Below are positions 1-8,853 of a stretch of DNA of 64,000 nt, one piece after another. The DNA is taken from assembly GCF_024347515.1 (NCBI RefSeq), contig NZ_AP025493.1:1612001-1676000 (forward strand). The letters run 5' to 3'. A program made the position numbers and the translations under genes. The notes beneath the pieces are model-generated. The model saw only the letters and a list, made by a program, of their open reading frames with translations. It was not told the DNA's origin and searched no databases. Numbering within the stretch: the first letter of the stretch is position 1; each line of letters starts with the position of its first letter. Source of the stretch: Vibrio gigantis. GTDB taxonomy: Bacteria > Pseudomonadota > Gammaproteobacteria > Enterobacterales > Vibrionaceae.

Positions 1-1
1 G

Positions 2-667
2 AAATTCTACCTGTGTGATCACCTAGATCATAAAGAAGCGCTTTTAGACCGTGTTTTGGAAGAAGCTGAATACCGTCAGGTAATGATCTTCACCGCAACT
101 CGTGCTGATACTGATCGCCTAACGGATAAGCTTAACGAGAAGAAGCTTAAAGCAGTTGCACTGAGCGGAAACTTAAATCAAACGCAGCGTAATGCGATCA
201 TGAGTCAGTTTGAGCGTGCGGTTTATAAGATTTTGGTAACCACTGATGTTGCTTCTCGTGGTATCGATATTCCAAACGTAAGCCACGTTATTAACTTTGA
301 TATGCCGAAGCATACCGAAGAGTACGTGCACCGTGTTGGTCGTACTGGCCGTGCAGGTAACAAAGGCGATGCAATCTCTTTGGTTGGTCCAAAAGATTGG
401 GATAGTTTTAAGCGTGTTGAGCTTTACCTTCAACAAGACCTAACTTTCTCTGTACTTGAAGGCCTAAAAGGTAAGTTCAAAGGCATTAAGCCTCGCAAAC
501 CAGCCTTCAAGAAGGGCGGTCCAGCTAAGAAATCGGGTAAACCTCAAGCGAAGAAGACAGCGAAGAAGCCAGTTAAACGCGATAAGAGTTTCCACCAAAA
601 TGTGGCTGTGGGTGATAGCGTGTTTATCCCTAAGAAGAAAGTTGCGCCAAAAACTGACGATGAGTAA
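2..667 (+). CDS. DEAD-box ATP-dependent RNA helicase, C-terminal part (5' end outside window)
   Basis: The reading frame is open from base 2, so the start lies upstream of the window; only the second RecA-like domain and the tail are present. Helicase motifs are clear: motif IV region (VMIFTATRADTD), motif V (TTDVASRGIDIPNVSHV) and motif VI (HRVGRTGRAG). The last 70 or so residues are rich in Lys with alternating KKP/KKS stretches, the usual unstructured RNA-binding tail of RhlE/DeaD-like helicases. Expected role is ATP-driven RNA duplex unwinding in ribosome assembly or mRNA turnover, in the cytoplasm. Which paralogue it is (RhlE-like or other) cannot be settled from the fragment. A strong terminator follows at 732-759. 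Confidence 0.9.
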   Translation, partial: KFYLCDHLDHKEALLDRVLEEAEYRQVMIFTATRADTDRLTDKLNEKKLKAVALSGNLNQTQRNAIMSQFERAVYKILVTTDVASRGIDIPNVSHVINFDMPKHTEEYVHRVGRTGRAGNKGDAISLVGPKDWDSFKRVELYLQQDLTFSVLEGLKGKFKGIKPRKPAFKKGGPAKKSGKPQAKKTAKKPVKRDKSFHQNVAVGDSVFIPKKKVAPKTDDE

Positions 668-731
668 CTAACTCGCGTGAGCTAAAATCTGATGTTTATA
701 AAAACAGATCTTTATAAAAGCTAACGTAAAT

Positions 732-759
732 AAAAACCGCCTATGATGGCGGTTTTTTT
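732..759 (+). terminator. Rho-independent terminator after helicase gene
   Basis: AAAACCGCC and GGCGGTTTT form a stem around a TATGAT loop, followed by a run of T. It lies 65 bases after the helicase stop. The A-rich 5' arm means it could also work for the gene converging from the other strand (819-2066). Confidence 0.9.
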
Positions 760-818
760 GTACCTAGCTTCTGTACCTGAGACGGGCGACCTCAAGATAT
801 GGAGTTACGCTGATGGCT

Positions 819-2066
819 TTAGAAATCAAAGGTTGAGAATGAAAAAGCTAAGATATGGTCGGCAATGTATTTATGCGTAGCGGTCGTTGGATGTGTCACG
901 CCCCAGAAGACATAGCTGTCTGAGCCATAGGTTGCGCAATCATTGGTTAAGCTGTGACTTTTTAAATAGTCAGCAGCCGAGCTTCTATTGATATCTAGAC
1001 ATGCGTCACTCGCGTTTCGAAAGCCATGCTGTTGTGGATTGTCGGTGATGCTTGCGAACAATGCACTTGCATCAAACAGCACCACATTTTTCCCCATCTC
1101 TTGATAATGCTCGGCTTGATCTTTGATGAATTGGTTGAATTCTAAAATCTTGCCACGAACTTTTATGATCTCTTGTTCGGTTGAGTATTTGAATTGAGGG
1201 GCTTTGGTCGCATCGGGCAATGTGAAAAGCAGTATATTGTTCGCACCAGATTCTGTTAAGCGGATCAGTGCGCTACTAAAGTCAGCTTTTACATCGGCGA
1301 CTTCTCGATTGTAGTTCATAAAGTCATTGAGACCAAACTCTAAGGTAAACAGTGAGTTTTCCGGACGATAGTTTTTAGCCACTTTCATGTAGGTTAGATA
1401 AGAGGTGACTTGATCATAAACACCCGTTAACGCGACGTATTGATTGGTGCCTGCTGCGCCACCCACAGCCCAGTTATAAAGAGGAACATCTTTCGCCTTT
1501 GCTAAGTACTCAGTCCAAACCAAACCATTCGAAAAGTGCCCTAAAAACCATGAATCAGCGTTCGGAAAAACCCATTGAGAGCCATTAAATAGGTTGCCGG
1601 TATCGGACAGGCTATCACCAAAGGTGACGATACGATTAATGGTGTTTGCTTGGACAGCGTTGTCATTTGTCCAAATAGAGTGATTGTAGGAGAAGCGGTT
1701 GTCTGCCGCAAAGTAGGTGATGTCTGCAACGTCATGTTGGATGCCGAGGGTTTGTTCACAACGCTGTTTGATTTCAGATTGCGGGGCATCACTGTAGAAC
1801 ATGTTTTTGAAAGAAACGGAAGACCACCAATATCCGTTGATTGTGTAGTAATCACCATTTTCCTTTTTTGCCCATTGCCAGTCGGTAGCAGGGGAATCAT
1901 GTGATGCGTCAGTTCGGTACCAACATCGAACATAAGAATAGGTTTCTGAACCTTGTGTGCTGAGCACTTGTGCTGATGTAATCGATTCGGGTGTCGGTAT
2001 TGAGTCTTCTGCAGCATAAGCCCCAAATGGTATGGTTAACGCGAGTATTAAAGCCGTATTTTTCAT
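819..2066 (-). CDS. Secreted GDSL phospholipase / thermolabile-haemolysin-like lecithinase
   Basis: A 415-residue exported SGNH/GDSL hydrolase that should hydrolyse phospholipid acyl esters. A start at 2066 is chosen over 2099 because it places MKNTALILALTIPFGAYA as a normal signal peptide behind AAAGAG. The N-terminal ~130 residues match the extra domain of Vibrio TLH/PlpA proteins; the GDSL domain follows with block I FGDSLSDTGN (Ser152), block III FGLND and block V WGVTHPT (His392). The position that is Asp in ordinary GDSL enzymes (three before the His) is Gly389. This is the arrangement of V. vulnificus VvPlpA, known for a Ser-His-chloride triad. It is divergent from the lipase operon across 483 bases; in V. 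cholerae the equivalent lecithinase, haemolysin and lipase genes are neighbours, but hlyA/hlyB are absent here. Confidence 0.9.
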   Translation of the reverse strand: MKNTALILALTIPFGAYAAEDSIPTPESITSAQVLSTQGSETYSYVRCWYRTDASHDSPATDWQWAKKENGDYYTINGYWWSSVSFKNMFYSDAPQSEIKQRCEQTLGIQHDVADITYFAADNRFSYNHSIWTNDNAVQANTINRIVTFGDSLSDTGNLFNGSQWVFPNADSWFLGHFSNGLVWTEYLAKAKDVPLYNWAVGGAAGTNQYVALTGVYDQVTSYLTYMKVAKNYRPENSLFTLEFGLNDFMNYNREVADVKADFSSALIRLTESGANNILLFTLPDATKAPQFKYSTEQEIIKVRGKILEFNQFIKDQAEHYQEMGKNVVLFDASALFASITDNPQQHGFRNASDACLDINRSSAADYLKSHSLTNDCATYGSDSYVFWGVTHPTTATHKYIADHILAFSFSTFDF

Positions 2067-2549
2067 CACTGTATTCTCTTTTATATTTAGATGAGCCAAA
2101 CAAAAACGTTGTTGCTTATTGATAAGTGGATAGCTGGATAAATAACTAACTGGTACGACCTATACATAAAATAAATATTTTTCGTCAATGTATTAATATT
2201 TCTTTGGTGTTATTAGTGGCATAAGTATCAAGTTTTCAACGAGTTTATGGTTGAAAAATACCGATTTCTAAACAGGGATCTATCGTGAAGTTTTTGTTTA
2301 TTGCGAATGTCGAATTGATGTTTGAGTCAGTTTTTTGAAAAAACAGTTCCAATGATTCTTAATAAATTATAACTAAATCAATTGTTTATGAATTTAACTT
2401 CTCTCATCACACTGTTTGCTTAATGTTAATCGCAACTGTTTAATTCAAGTTCACTGTCACAAATATCGAGTCACCACTTTCAGTTTTATAAAATCATTGT
2501 CTACGTTTTCTTTACTCATCAGAGGTCTAATCTGTTTAAGGAAAGAGCA
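2067..2549. other. Divergent intergenic region, lecithinase / lipase
   Basis: An AT-rich 483-base space between two divergent secreted-enzyme genes. It must contain both promoters. I found no convincing ORF, strong dyad or recognisable operator; a ribosome binding site AAGGAAAG at 2538-2545 serves lipA. Confidence 0.6.
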
Positions 2550-3491
2550 TTGAAAAAGATATTAATTTGGACGATAGCCTGCCTATCTAGTTTTGGTGTA
2601 TATGCCGGAACGAGCACATCAGTATTAGAAGCCCGCGGATATACTGAAACGAAATACCCCATTATGTTGGTACATGGTCTGTTTGGTTTCGATACATTAG
2701 CGGGCGTCGACTATTTCTATGGCGTGCCTGAATCCCTCACCAAAGATGGTGCGAACGTGTACGTCGCTCAGGTCTCTGCGACCAACAGTTCTGAAGTCCG
2801 TGGTGAACAGTTGCTAAGTCAAGTTGAAACACTCCTAGCCGCAACAGGAGCAAGTAAGGTGAATTTGGTTGGTCACAGCCATGGTGGGCCAACGGCACGT
2901 TATGTCGCGTCGGTTCGACCGGATCTTGTGGCTTCGGTGACCAGTATTGGTGGCGTACATAAAGGCTCCAAGGTTGCGGACCTTGTTCGAGGGAATGTAT
3001 CTGAGGGCTCAGTTACAGAAGGTATTGCGGTTAAATTGGCTGGTGGTTTGACGACACTTATCAATCTACTGTCGGGTGGTTCTGATCTCGAACAAGATGG
3101 CCTCGCTTCTCTTGAAGCATTGACCACAGAAGGTTCTCTAGCATTCAACCAATTTTACCCGGAGGGTGTTCCTACGTCTGAGTGTGGTGATGGTGAGTGG
3201 CAAGCAAGTAACGGCGTTTATTACTATTCATGGACGGGGTCTTCCACTTTTACCAACCTTCTAGACCCTACCGATGGAGCAATGACAATCCTAGGCTTAG
3301 CCTTTAACGAACCTAATGACGGGTTAGTAGGAGCATGTAGCGCGCATTTGGGCAAAGTGATTGGCGACGATTACAAAATGAATCACTTGGATGAGATCAA
3401 TGGGTTGCTGGGCATCCATCACTTGTTTGAGACCGATCCTGTGACGTTATATCGTCAGCACGCTAATCGATTGAAGTTGGCTGGTTTGTAG
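2550..3491 (+). CDS. lipA: Secreted triacylglycerol lipase (family I)
   Basis: A 313-residue lipase with a signal peptide (about residues 1-19, ending VYA-G). The oxyanion-hole segment VHGLFG lies at 41-46 and the nucleophile elbow GHSHGG has Ser110. The catalytic Asp and His fit the C-terminal parts containing DGLVGACSAHLG and DEINGLLGIHH, as in Pseudomonas/Vibrio family I.1 lipases, which also bind one calcium. Two Cys (in PTSECGDGEW and VGACSAH) probably form the family disulphide. The start codon is TTG at 2550, five bases after an AAGGAAAG Shine-Dalgarno; no in-frame ATG would keep the signal peptide. It is followed 38 bases later by its foldase gene. Export would be by Sec and then the type II system. 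Confidence 0.93.
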   Translation: MKKILIWTIACLSSFGVYAGTSTSVLEARGYTETKYPIMLVHGLFGFDTLAGVDYFYGVPESLTKDGANVYVAQVSATNSSEVRGEQLLSQVETLLAATGASKVNLVGHSHGGPTARYVASVRPDLVASVTSIGGVHKGSKVADLVRGNVSEGSVTEGIAVKLAGGLTTLINLLSGGSDLEQDGLASLEALTTEGSLAFNQFYPEGVPTSECGDGEWQASNGVYYYSWTGSSTFTNLLDPTDGAMTILGLAFNEPNDGLVGACSAHLGKVIGDDYKMNHLDEINGLLGIHHLFETDPVTLYRQHANRLKLAGL

Positions 3492-3529
3492 GCTAAACAA
3501 CCGTTTAATAAGAAAACAAGGAAAGTAAG

Positions 3530-4423
3530 ATGAAAAAGACCGCCATTTTGTCGATAACCACGATAGCCCTGATGAGCACAGCGGCGGTCTTTTTTTATCT
3601 AAATAACAAAGATACAAATTCACATAATGACAACGAACAGACCGCTTCCTCATTTAAAGTCGCCTCTCAACAAGATACCGAAATTGACAATGCGTCAGCC
3701 AAAGACATGATGGAGTATTTCGTGTCAGGCAATACAGAGCTAACCCTCGAAGATATTCGTGACAACGTGGCAAAACACCATGAGCAATCACAAGGTGCGG
3801 TGGTTGATGAAGTGTTATTTGCAAAATATCTTGAGTATAAGTCGGCACTGACATCACTAGATGTGCAATTTGACACCACATCAATATCCGCTGAGGACCT
3901 ACGCGCACTTAATCAAGCGCTCCTTGAGCTGCAAGCTCAGTTTTTTAGTGAGAGTGAGGTAAGTATTCTGTTTACGCATGACAACAGAATGAGAGAAATA
4001 GCATTAGAAAAGCTACTTTTGAAACAAGAGGGATTAGAGGGTGAAGAATACCAACAAAGACTCGAATCCTATCTATCTGAACAACCAGGTTATGTTCAGT
4101 CGAGTCACCAGAATCAGGTGTTACTCCAACAACTCTCTAGATCGGAAGGTCTCGATGAGCAGGGTAAATATTTAAAGAGAAGCGAACTTGTTGGCGAAGA
4201 AGCAACGCAAAGACTCGAAGATCTTGACAAACAAAGAGCGGTATTTGAAGACGCTTTAGAGATTTACTTCTCAGAACGAAGTGATGTTTTGAACGATTCA
4301 GCTCTCTCGAAAATCGAACAACAAGAGACGATCGCGAAACTTAGGACTGAACATTTCCTGCCAAAGCAGCTTAGAAGAGTTGAAGCGATTGAAAGAATTC
4401 GTGCTAATGAAGCTAAACAATAA
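3530..4423 (+). CDS. lipB: Lipase-specific foldase / chaperone (Lif)
   Basis: A 297-residue inner-membrane-anchored periplasmic protein: one N-terminal membrane segment (residues ~5-24), a short Ser/Asn-rich linker, then an almost wholly helical, Glu/Gln/Lys/Leu-rich body typical of lipase foldases, which wrap around LipA to fold it. It directly follows lipA with its own AAGGAAAG site. The region at residues ~57-70 (AKDMMEYFVSGNTE) aligns with the Lif signature RxxFDY(F/C)xS(A/T), but the leading Arg, the Phe and the Asp appear as Lys, Met and Glu. The call rests on position, architecture and this partial motif. Confidence 0.85.
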   Translation: MKKTAILSITTIALMSTAAVFFYLNNKDTNSHNDNEQTASSFKVASQQDTEIDNASAKDMMEYFVSGNTELTLEDIRDNVAKHHEQSQGAVVDEVLFAKYLEYKSALTSLDVQFDTTSISAEDLRALNQALLELQAQFFSESEVSILFTHDNRMREIALEKLLLKQEGLEGEEYQQRLESYLSEQPGYVQSSHQNQVLLQQLSRSEGLDEQGKYLKRSELVGEEATQRLEDLDKQRAVFEDALEIYFSERSDVLNDSALSKIEQQETIAKLRTEHFLPKQLRRVEAIERIRANEAKQ

Positions 4424-4605
4424 AGCCATTCTCCTCAACTTAGCAAACGATTGCTTGTTCTGTAATTAGAACAATTATAGGTGGAAATTGAAACTATTAA
4501 CTAACTTATTGCTCCTGTCTGAATATAAATATCTCAAGCAATATAATACCAATTCATAATTAACTGACGCATTTCTTGTGATTAACATCACGCATTCATG
4601 CAAAT

Positions 4606-4624
4606 GATAATTGATCTCATTATC
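4606..4624. promoter_or_regulatory. Fur box candidate upstream of S9 peptidase-TonB receptor operon
   Basis: The 19 bases read GATAAT-TGATCT-C-ATTATC. The outer two hexamers match the classical GATAATGATAATCATTATC Fur consensus exactly and the central base is C; only the middle hexamer departs. It lies 57 bases before the start of the first gene, a normal place for a Fur operator over a promoter. It implies repression in iron-replete cells. Confidence 0.75.
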
Positions 4625-4680
4625 GTTTAGGTGCAGTATACGCGAAATTTATTAAATTAACGCATGGATTTGTTGTATTT

Positions 4681-6702
4681 ATGAAAGTGTTTGTGTTGTT
4701 AGCTTTTGCTCTTTTACCGACGGGGATGGTTAGTGCTTCTGATCAGTTCTCTTGGCTTAGAGATGACTCCCGTAGCGCGAGCAACGTACTAAACTATCTT
4801 AATCAACAAAATAATAAAACTCAGCAGTATCAAGAACGTATTCAACCCCTAAGCGAATCCTTACAAAAAAACTGGCAAGACAATCGCCCTGTACTCGCTG
4901 ACAAACCATGGCAGGAAATTAGCGGGTACGAGTATGCGATCCTCAATCACAATGGTGAGAGAACCTTACTATCCCGACCTGTTGGGAGGGAAGAATCAAC
5001 CGAGTTACTTAACATTGACGCTCGATCTGGCGATTTTGATTATTACCAGTTGGCTAGTTGGGAGTTGAATTCAACCAGAACAAAGCTTGCGATCGCGGAA
5101 GATGTAAGTGGATCAGAACAGTACCGAGTGAGTGTTGTTGATCTTCAAACTCATCAAGTCACTCCAATCGCGCAGAATGTAGACAGTACGCTTGCGTGGT
5201 CGAAAGACGATCAATCTCTGTATTTGGTTGAACTTGACCAACAAACGTCGAGACCTTATGCGTTAACGCAATACTTCTTAGATCAGTCAGAACCAACTCA
5301 ATTGACTGAAGAGCCCGACTCTGCGTGGTTACTGTCGTACTACCTTTCAAGTGACGCACAATTTGCTATCGTTCAGGCAAACAATGAGAACTCAAGTGAG
5401 CAACGTTTAGTAAATCTTGATACCGGCGAGATCTCCGAACCACTTTTACCTCGTAGAACTGGTATCGAGTACTACGTTGATGTTGTCGGCTCTCGTTTAT
5501 TCTCGAATAGTAACCATGCTGGCAAGGGGTTTACTTTTTACTCGGTAGCACTTAATCAAGTATCAAAAATAGATCGCTGGAGTGCTGTTTTTGAACCGAG
5601 TGATGAATCTAGAATTAGTAATTTTCATTTGTTTGAGTCTGGGCCTGTGATCATCACCCAGACTGGTGCGTCTCAATCTTTACACTTCTTCGATAACGAC
5701 AACCGCCATCGTTCAAGCCTGATGGTAGCAGAGTCGGGTCAAGTTGCTTGGGTGAGCAGAGTGGGTGACTACCAAAGTAACAAACTGCATATCCGAAGCA
5801 TGTCTTTAACTCAGCCTGCGAAGTGGGAGCGGTTAAATACAGATACTCTAAAACGAGAGCTATTCTCTCAAGATTATTACCCTGAATATCAAAAATCTAA
5901 CTATTACACAGAGCAAGTCATGGTCAACTCTGGCGGTGTAATGATCCCCGTCACTTTGGCGTATCGCAAGGATAAGCTTACGAAGGATACACCTGTGCTT
6001 TTGTACGGATACGGGGCCTATGGGATGACGATGAAGCCTTACTTTATGCCGCAAATCATTAGCCTACTTGATGAAGGTGTAATTTATGCGATTGCACATG
6101 TCCGTGGTGGAGGCTTCTATGGTGACGCTTGGTATCAAGCTGGAAAAGGTATCAATAAAGAAAATGGCATTTCTGATTTCATTGCTGCGGCACAGGCATT
6201 GAGAGCGTACCGCCAAGGTACACGGTCTATATATGCTATGGGTGGAAGTGCTGGTGGGACACTCGTTGCTGCCGCTTTAAACCGAGATCCAGATTTGTTT
6301 GACGGTGCGGTGCTTAAAGTGCCGTTTGTCGATGTCGTGAATAGCATGTCCGATTCTTCATTACCTCTAACAGCTCAACAGTACGGTGAGTGGGGCAATC
6401 CAAATATTGCTGATGAATTGAAGGCAATGAAGCAATACGACCCATACTTGAATCTTAGTGAACAGAACTACCCATCAATATTGATCCAGATTGGCCTTAA
6501 TGACCGTCGCGTTCCTTATTGGGAAGGTGCTAAGTATTACGCGAAGCTAAATGAGGTAACGACTGGCCACGGACCTTATCTATTGTCGACAAGCTTTACT
6601 CAAGGACATTCGACAGACAGGCGACGATCATTATCGCAACAAGCGTTTGAGTACGCATTTCTTTTATCACTTATCCAAAAAGACATTAAAGCGGAGCAGT
6701 AA
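4681..6702 (+). CDS. Periplasmic S9 (prolyl oligopeptidase / oligopeptidase B family) serine peptidase
   Basis: A 673-residue peptidase with a signal peptide (cleavage near VSAS-DQ, residue ~20), unlike the cytoplasmic oligopeptidase B enzymes it resembles. It has an N-terminal beta-propeller region (about 60-400) and a C-terminal alpha/beta hydrolase. Catalytic residues are visible: Ser523 in GGSAGG, Asp608 in GLNDRRVPYW and His643 in QGHSTDRR. The upstream YGYGAYG and HVRGGGFYG segments are also family hallmarks. Substrates should be peptides below about 30 residues. It is the first gene of the Fur-box operon and its stop abuts the receptor start (TAAATG), so it probably processes what the receptor imports. 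The start has no real Shine-Dalgarno; a six-codon frame (4664-4684) ends across the start. Confidence 0.88.
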   Translation: MKVFVLLAFALLPTGMVSASDQFSWLRDDSRSASNVLNYLNQQNNKTQQYQERIQPLSESLQKNWQDNRPVLADKPWQEISGYEYAILNHNGERTLLSRPVGREESTELLNIDARSGDFDYYQLASWELNSTRTKLAIAEDVSGSEQYRVSVVDLQTHQVTPIAQNVDSTLAWSKDDQSLYLVELDQQTSRPYALTQYFLDQSEPTQLTEEPDSAWLLSYYLSSDAQFAIVQANNENSSEQRLVNLDTGEISEPLLPRRTGIEYYVDVVGSRLFSNSNHAGKGFTFYSVALNQVSKIDRWSAVFEPSDESRISNFHLFESGPVIITQTGASQSLHFFDNDNRHRSSLMVAESGQVAWVSRVGDYQSNKLHIRSMSLTQPAKWERLNTDTLKRELFSQDYYPEYQKSNYYTEQVMVNSGGVMIPVTLAYRKDKLTKDTPVLLYGYGAYGMTMKPYFMPQIISLLDEGVIYAIAHVRGGGFYGDAWYQAGKGINKENGISDFIAAAQALRAYRQGTRSIYAMGGSAGGTLVAAALNRDPDLFDGAVLKVPFVDVVNSMSDSSLPLTAQQYGEWGNPNIADELKAMKQYDPYLNLSEQNYPSILIQIGLNDRRVPYWEGAKYYAKLNEVTTGHGPYLLSTSFTQGHSTDRRRSLSQQAFEYAFLLSLIQKDIKAEQ

Positions 6703-8844
6703 ATGAAGCTTTCCCCCCTATCAGCGGCAGTACTTAGTGTACTTGCTGCCAATCTCGTGCACGCTGAATCTGACGTTTATCACTTTGAAGAAGTGATAGT
6801 AACAGCCAATAAAATTGAACAGCCGCTATCAGAAGTAGCTGGTTCAGTTGCAGTGATTTCTGGTGAAGATCTAGAAAGCAAAGGTGCAACTGAGCTTTAT
6901 GACGCAATAAAGAGCGAGCCTGGAGTCAGTGTTTCAGGGGGAGCTGGTCGATCTCAAAACATTACAATCCGTGGGATGACAGGCAACCGGATTGTGATTG
7001 TGAAAGACGGAATAAAGTCTGCTGATGGCTTTGGTGCCAACGATATCAATGACAAGGTAGGGCGTAACTCGTTTGATATGTCCAACTTGGAAAGTATTGA
7101 GGTTATAAAAGGGGCGAGTTCATCCGTATACGGTTCAGGCGCTATTGGTGGCGTGGTGGTGGTTACGACGAAAAAGCCGGGGGATTATCTCGACGACAAA
7201 GACTTTTATAGCGATGTGTCTGCAACCTATACCGGTATCAGTAATAAATACAAAGGTGCGACAAACCTTGCTTTCCGTTCAGGAAAGTTCGAAAGCTTAG
7301 TCAATCTTTCTTATTGGGAAGGTGAAGAAACACGTAACTTTAATGAGGACCTCTATAACCGAGACATAGATGGCGTCGGTGGTGGTTACACTTTGAACTA
7401 CTGGTCAAGTGATGCCTTGATGCTCAAAGGGCATGTTGAGTACTACAAAGAGAATCTAAGTCGAAAAGAAGGCCTTGCTAAGATTCAGAAAGATGGTGAG
7501 TGGAAAACAGAAGATTTCGATCAGCAAGCGTACACGGAGTCATTTACTGTTTCTGTTGGGGCAGAATATTTCCCTATCGATTCATGGTTTGAAGAGCTAG
7601 ACACCAAAGTTTATTTGCGTAGTACCGTTGCTGATGAAAATGTTAATGCATTGGTATCACAAGAACAAAACAATATTACGGTACAGCGTCGCTTGATCGA
7701 CGACCGCCATTTTACCGATGAAGTGATCGGCGCTGATGCGGATTTTATTAGTACTTTTACGCAAAAAAGTATGAATCATAATCTCTCATATGGTGTGAGT
7801 TTTGACACAACGTTTTACGAACGTCCAAGTAGTGCTACAACCTTAGATTGGAATGGGTTGAACAATAAAGACGCAAAACCGTTCGCCTCTGCACGAGCTT
7901 ATGTATTTGCTGGTTATGTACGTGATGTGATTGAAATTGATCGTTGGACCGTGACTGCTGGGGCTCGTGTCGATTTACATCGTCTGACTCCTGAGTCAGG
8001 AAATACTATGAATGGTTATACCGTCGAAGATAAAAATAGCGCAGAGTTTTCACCTAGTTTGTCTATCGGTTATCAAATTACCGATTCTTTGAACTCATAT
8101 ATTTCGTATAACCACGGTTTCCGAGCACCCGCGTACGATAAGGTTTATGGCTATCAGAACCATGATTTTGTGCCAATCACACCGTTCGAAATTATTCCGA
8201 ATATGGACTTAGAAGCGGAAACCAGTGATTCATTTGAAATAGGTAGCAAATACGACAACGGTCGTACTCAATTCTACACTGCAGTGTTTTACCAAAAGTT
8301 TGAAAACTTTATCGATGTAAAACAAGTGACGTTCAATCCTGACCCTAATACAGGTAACTACTTTAAGCAGTTTCAGAATGTTAATGGAGTCGAGACATAT
8401 GGCATTGAAGCTTCGATTGCGCACCAAGTTACAGACAATTGGGGGGTCAGTACTCAATTAGGTTTTGTGGATGGTGAAGATGGCAACGGAGATAAAATCA
8501 GAAGTTTAACCCCATGGGAAGGTAACGCTGAAGTGACCTATGATAACCAAGCATTCTCGGCTTATACGATGGTGAGTTGGGCACAAGCGATGGACAAGGT
8601 ACCAGAATGCGAGACCGATATAGGTCTTTCAACCGAATGTGCGACGACTGCTGGCTGGGCTAGTGTTGATATGGGAATGAGTTATGCGTGGGACTTTGGT
8701 TTAAATCTTAGTGCGAACGTCATTAACCTATTCGATAAAGAATACATTCGATACCAAGATGTTGCAGGGGTTATGGACTCAAATAAAGGCTACTCAACAG
8801 AACCGGGTCGTTATTTCACTGTTAACGCTAAGTATGTGTTTTAA
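6703..8844 (+). CDS. TonB-dependent outer-membrane receptor, haem/haemoglobin family
   Basis: A 713-residue receptor with signal peptide (1-21), TonB box EEVIVTA near residues 28-34, plug domain (about 40-155, with IRGMTGNRIVIVKDG and VEVIKGASSSVYGSGAIGG-like elements) and a 22-strand barrel ending in aromatic YVF. FRAP (473-476) and a later IPNMDL (499-503) correspond to the FRAP/NPDL boxes of haem and haemoglobin receptors. His487 falls between the two boxes, where HemR-type receptors carry a functional His. This supports haem, haemoglobin or another iron-protein ligand, rather than a catechol siderophore, but does not prove it. Its ATG directly follows the peptidase stop. Two Cys near the end (PECETD, STECATT) lie in an external loop. 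Confidence 0.9.
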   Translation: MKLSPLSAAVLSVLAANLVHAESDVYHFEEVIVTANKIEQPLSEVAGSVAVISGEDLESKGATELYDAIKSEPGVSVSGGAGRSQNITIRGMTGNRIVIVKDGIKSADGFGANDINDKVGRNSFDMSNLESIEVIKGASSSVYGSGAIGGVVVVTTKKPGDYLDDKDFYSDVSATYTGISNKYKGATNLAFRSGKFESLVNLSYWEGEETRNFNEDLYNRDIDGVGGGYTLNYWSSDALMLKGHVEYYKENLSRKEGLAKIQKDGEWKTEDFDQQAYTESFTVSVGAEYFPIDSWFEELDTKVYLRSTVADENVNALVSQEQNNITVQRRLIDDRHFTDEVIGADADFISTFTQKSMNHNLSYGVSFDTTFYERPSSATTLDWNGLNNKDAKPFASARAYVFAGYVRDVIEIDRWTVTAGARVDLHRLTPESGNTMNGYTVEDKNSAEFSPSLSIGYQITDSLNSYISYNHGFRAPAYDKVYGYQNHDFVPITPFEIIPNMDLEAETSDSFEIGSKYDNGRTQFYTAVFYQKFENFIDVKQVTFNPDPNTGNYFKQFQNVNGVETYGIEASIAHQVTDNWGVSTQLGFVDGEDGNGDKIRSLTPWEGNAEVTYDNQAFSAYTMVSWAQAMDKVPECETDIGLSTECATTAGWASVDMGMSYAWDFGLNLSANVINLFDKEYIRYQDVAGVMDSNKGYSTEPGRYFTVNAKYVF

Positions 8845-8853
8845 GGGCTCAGT

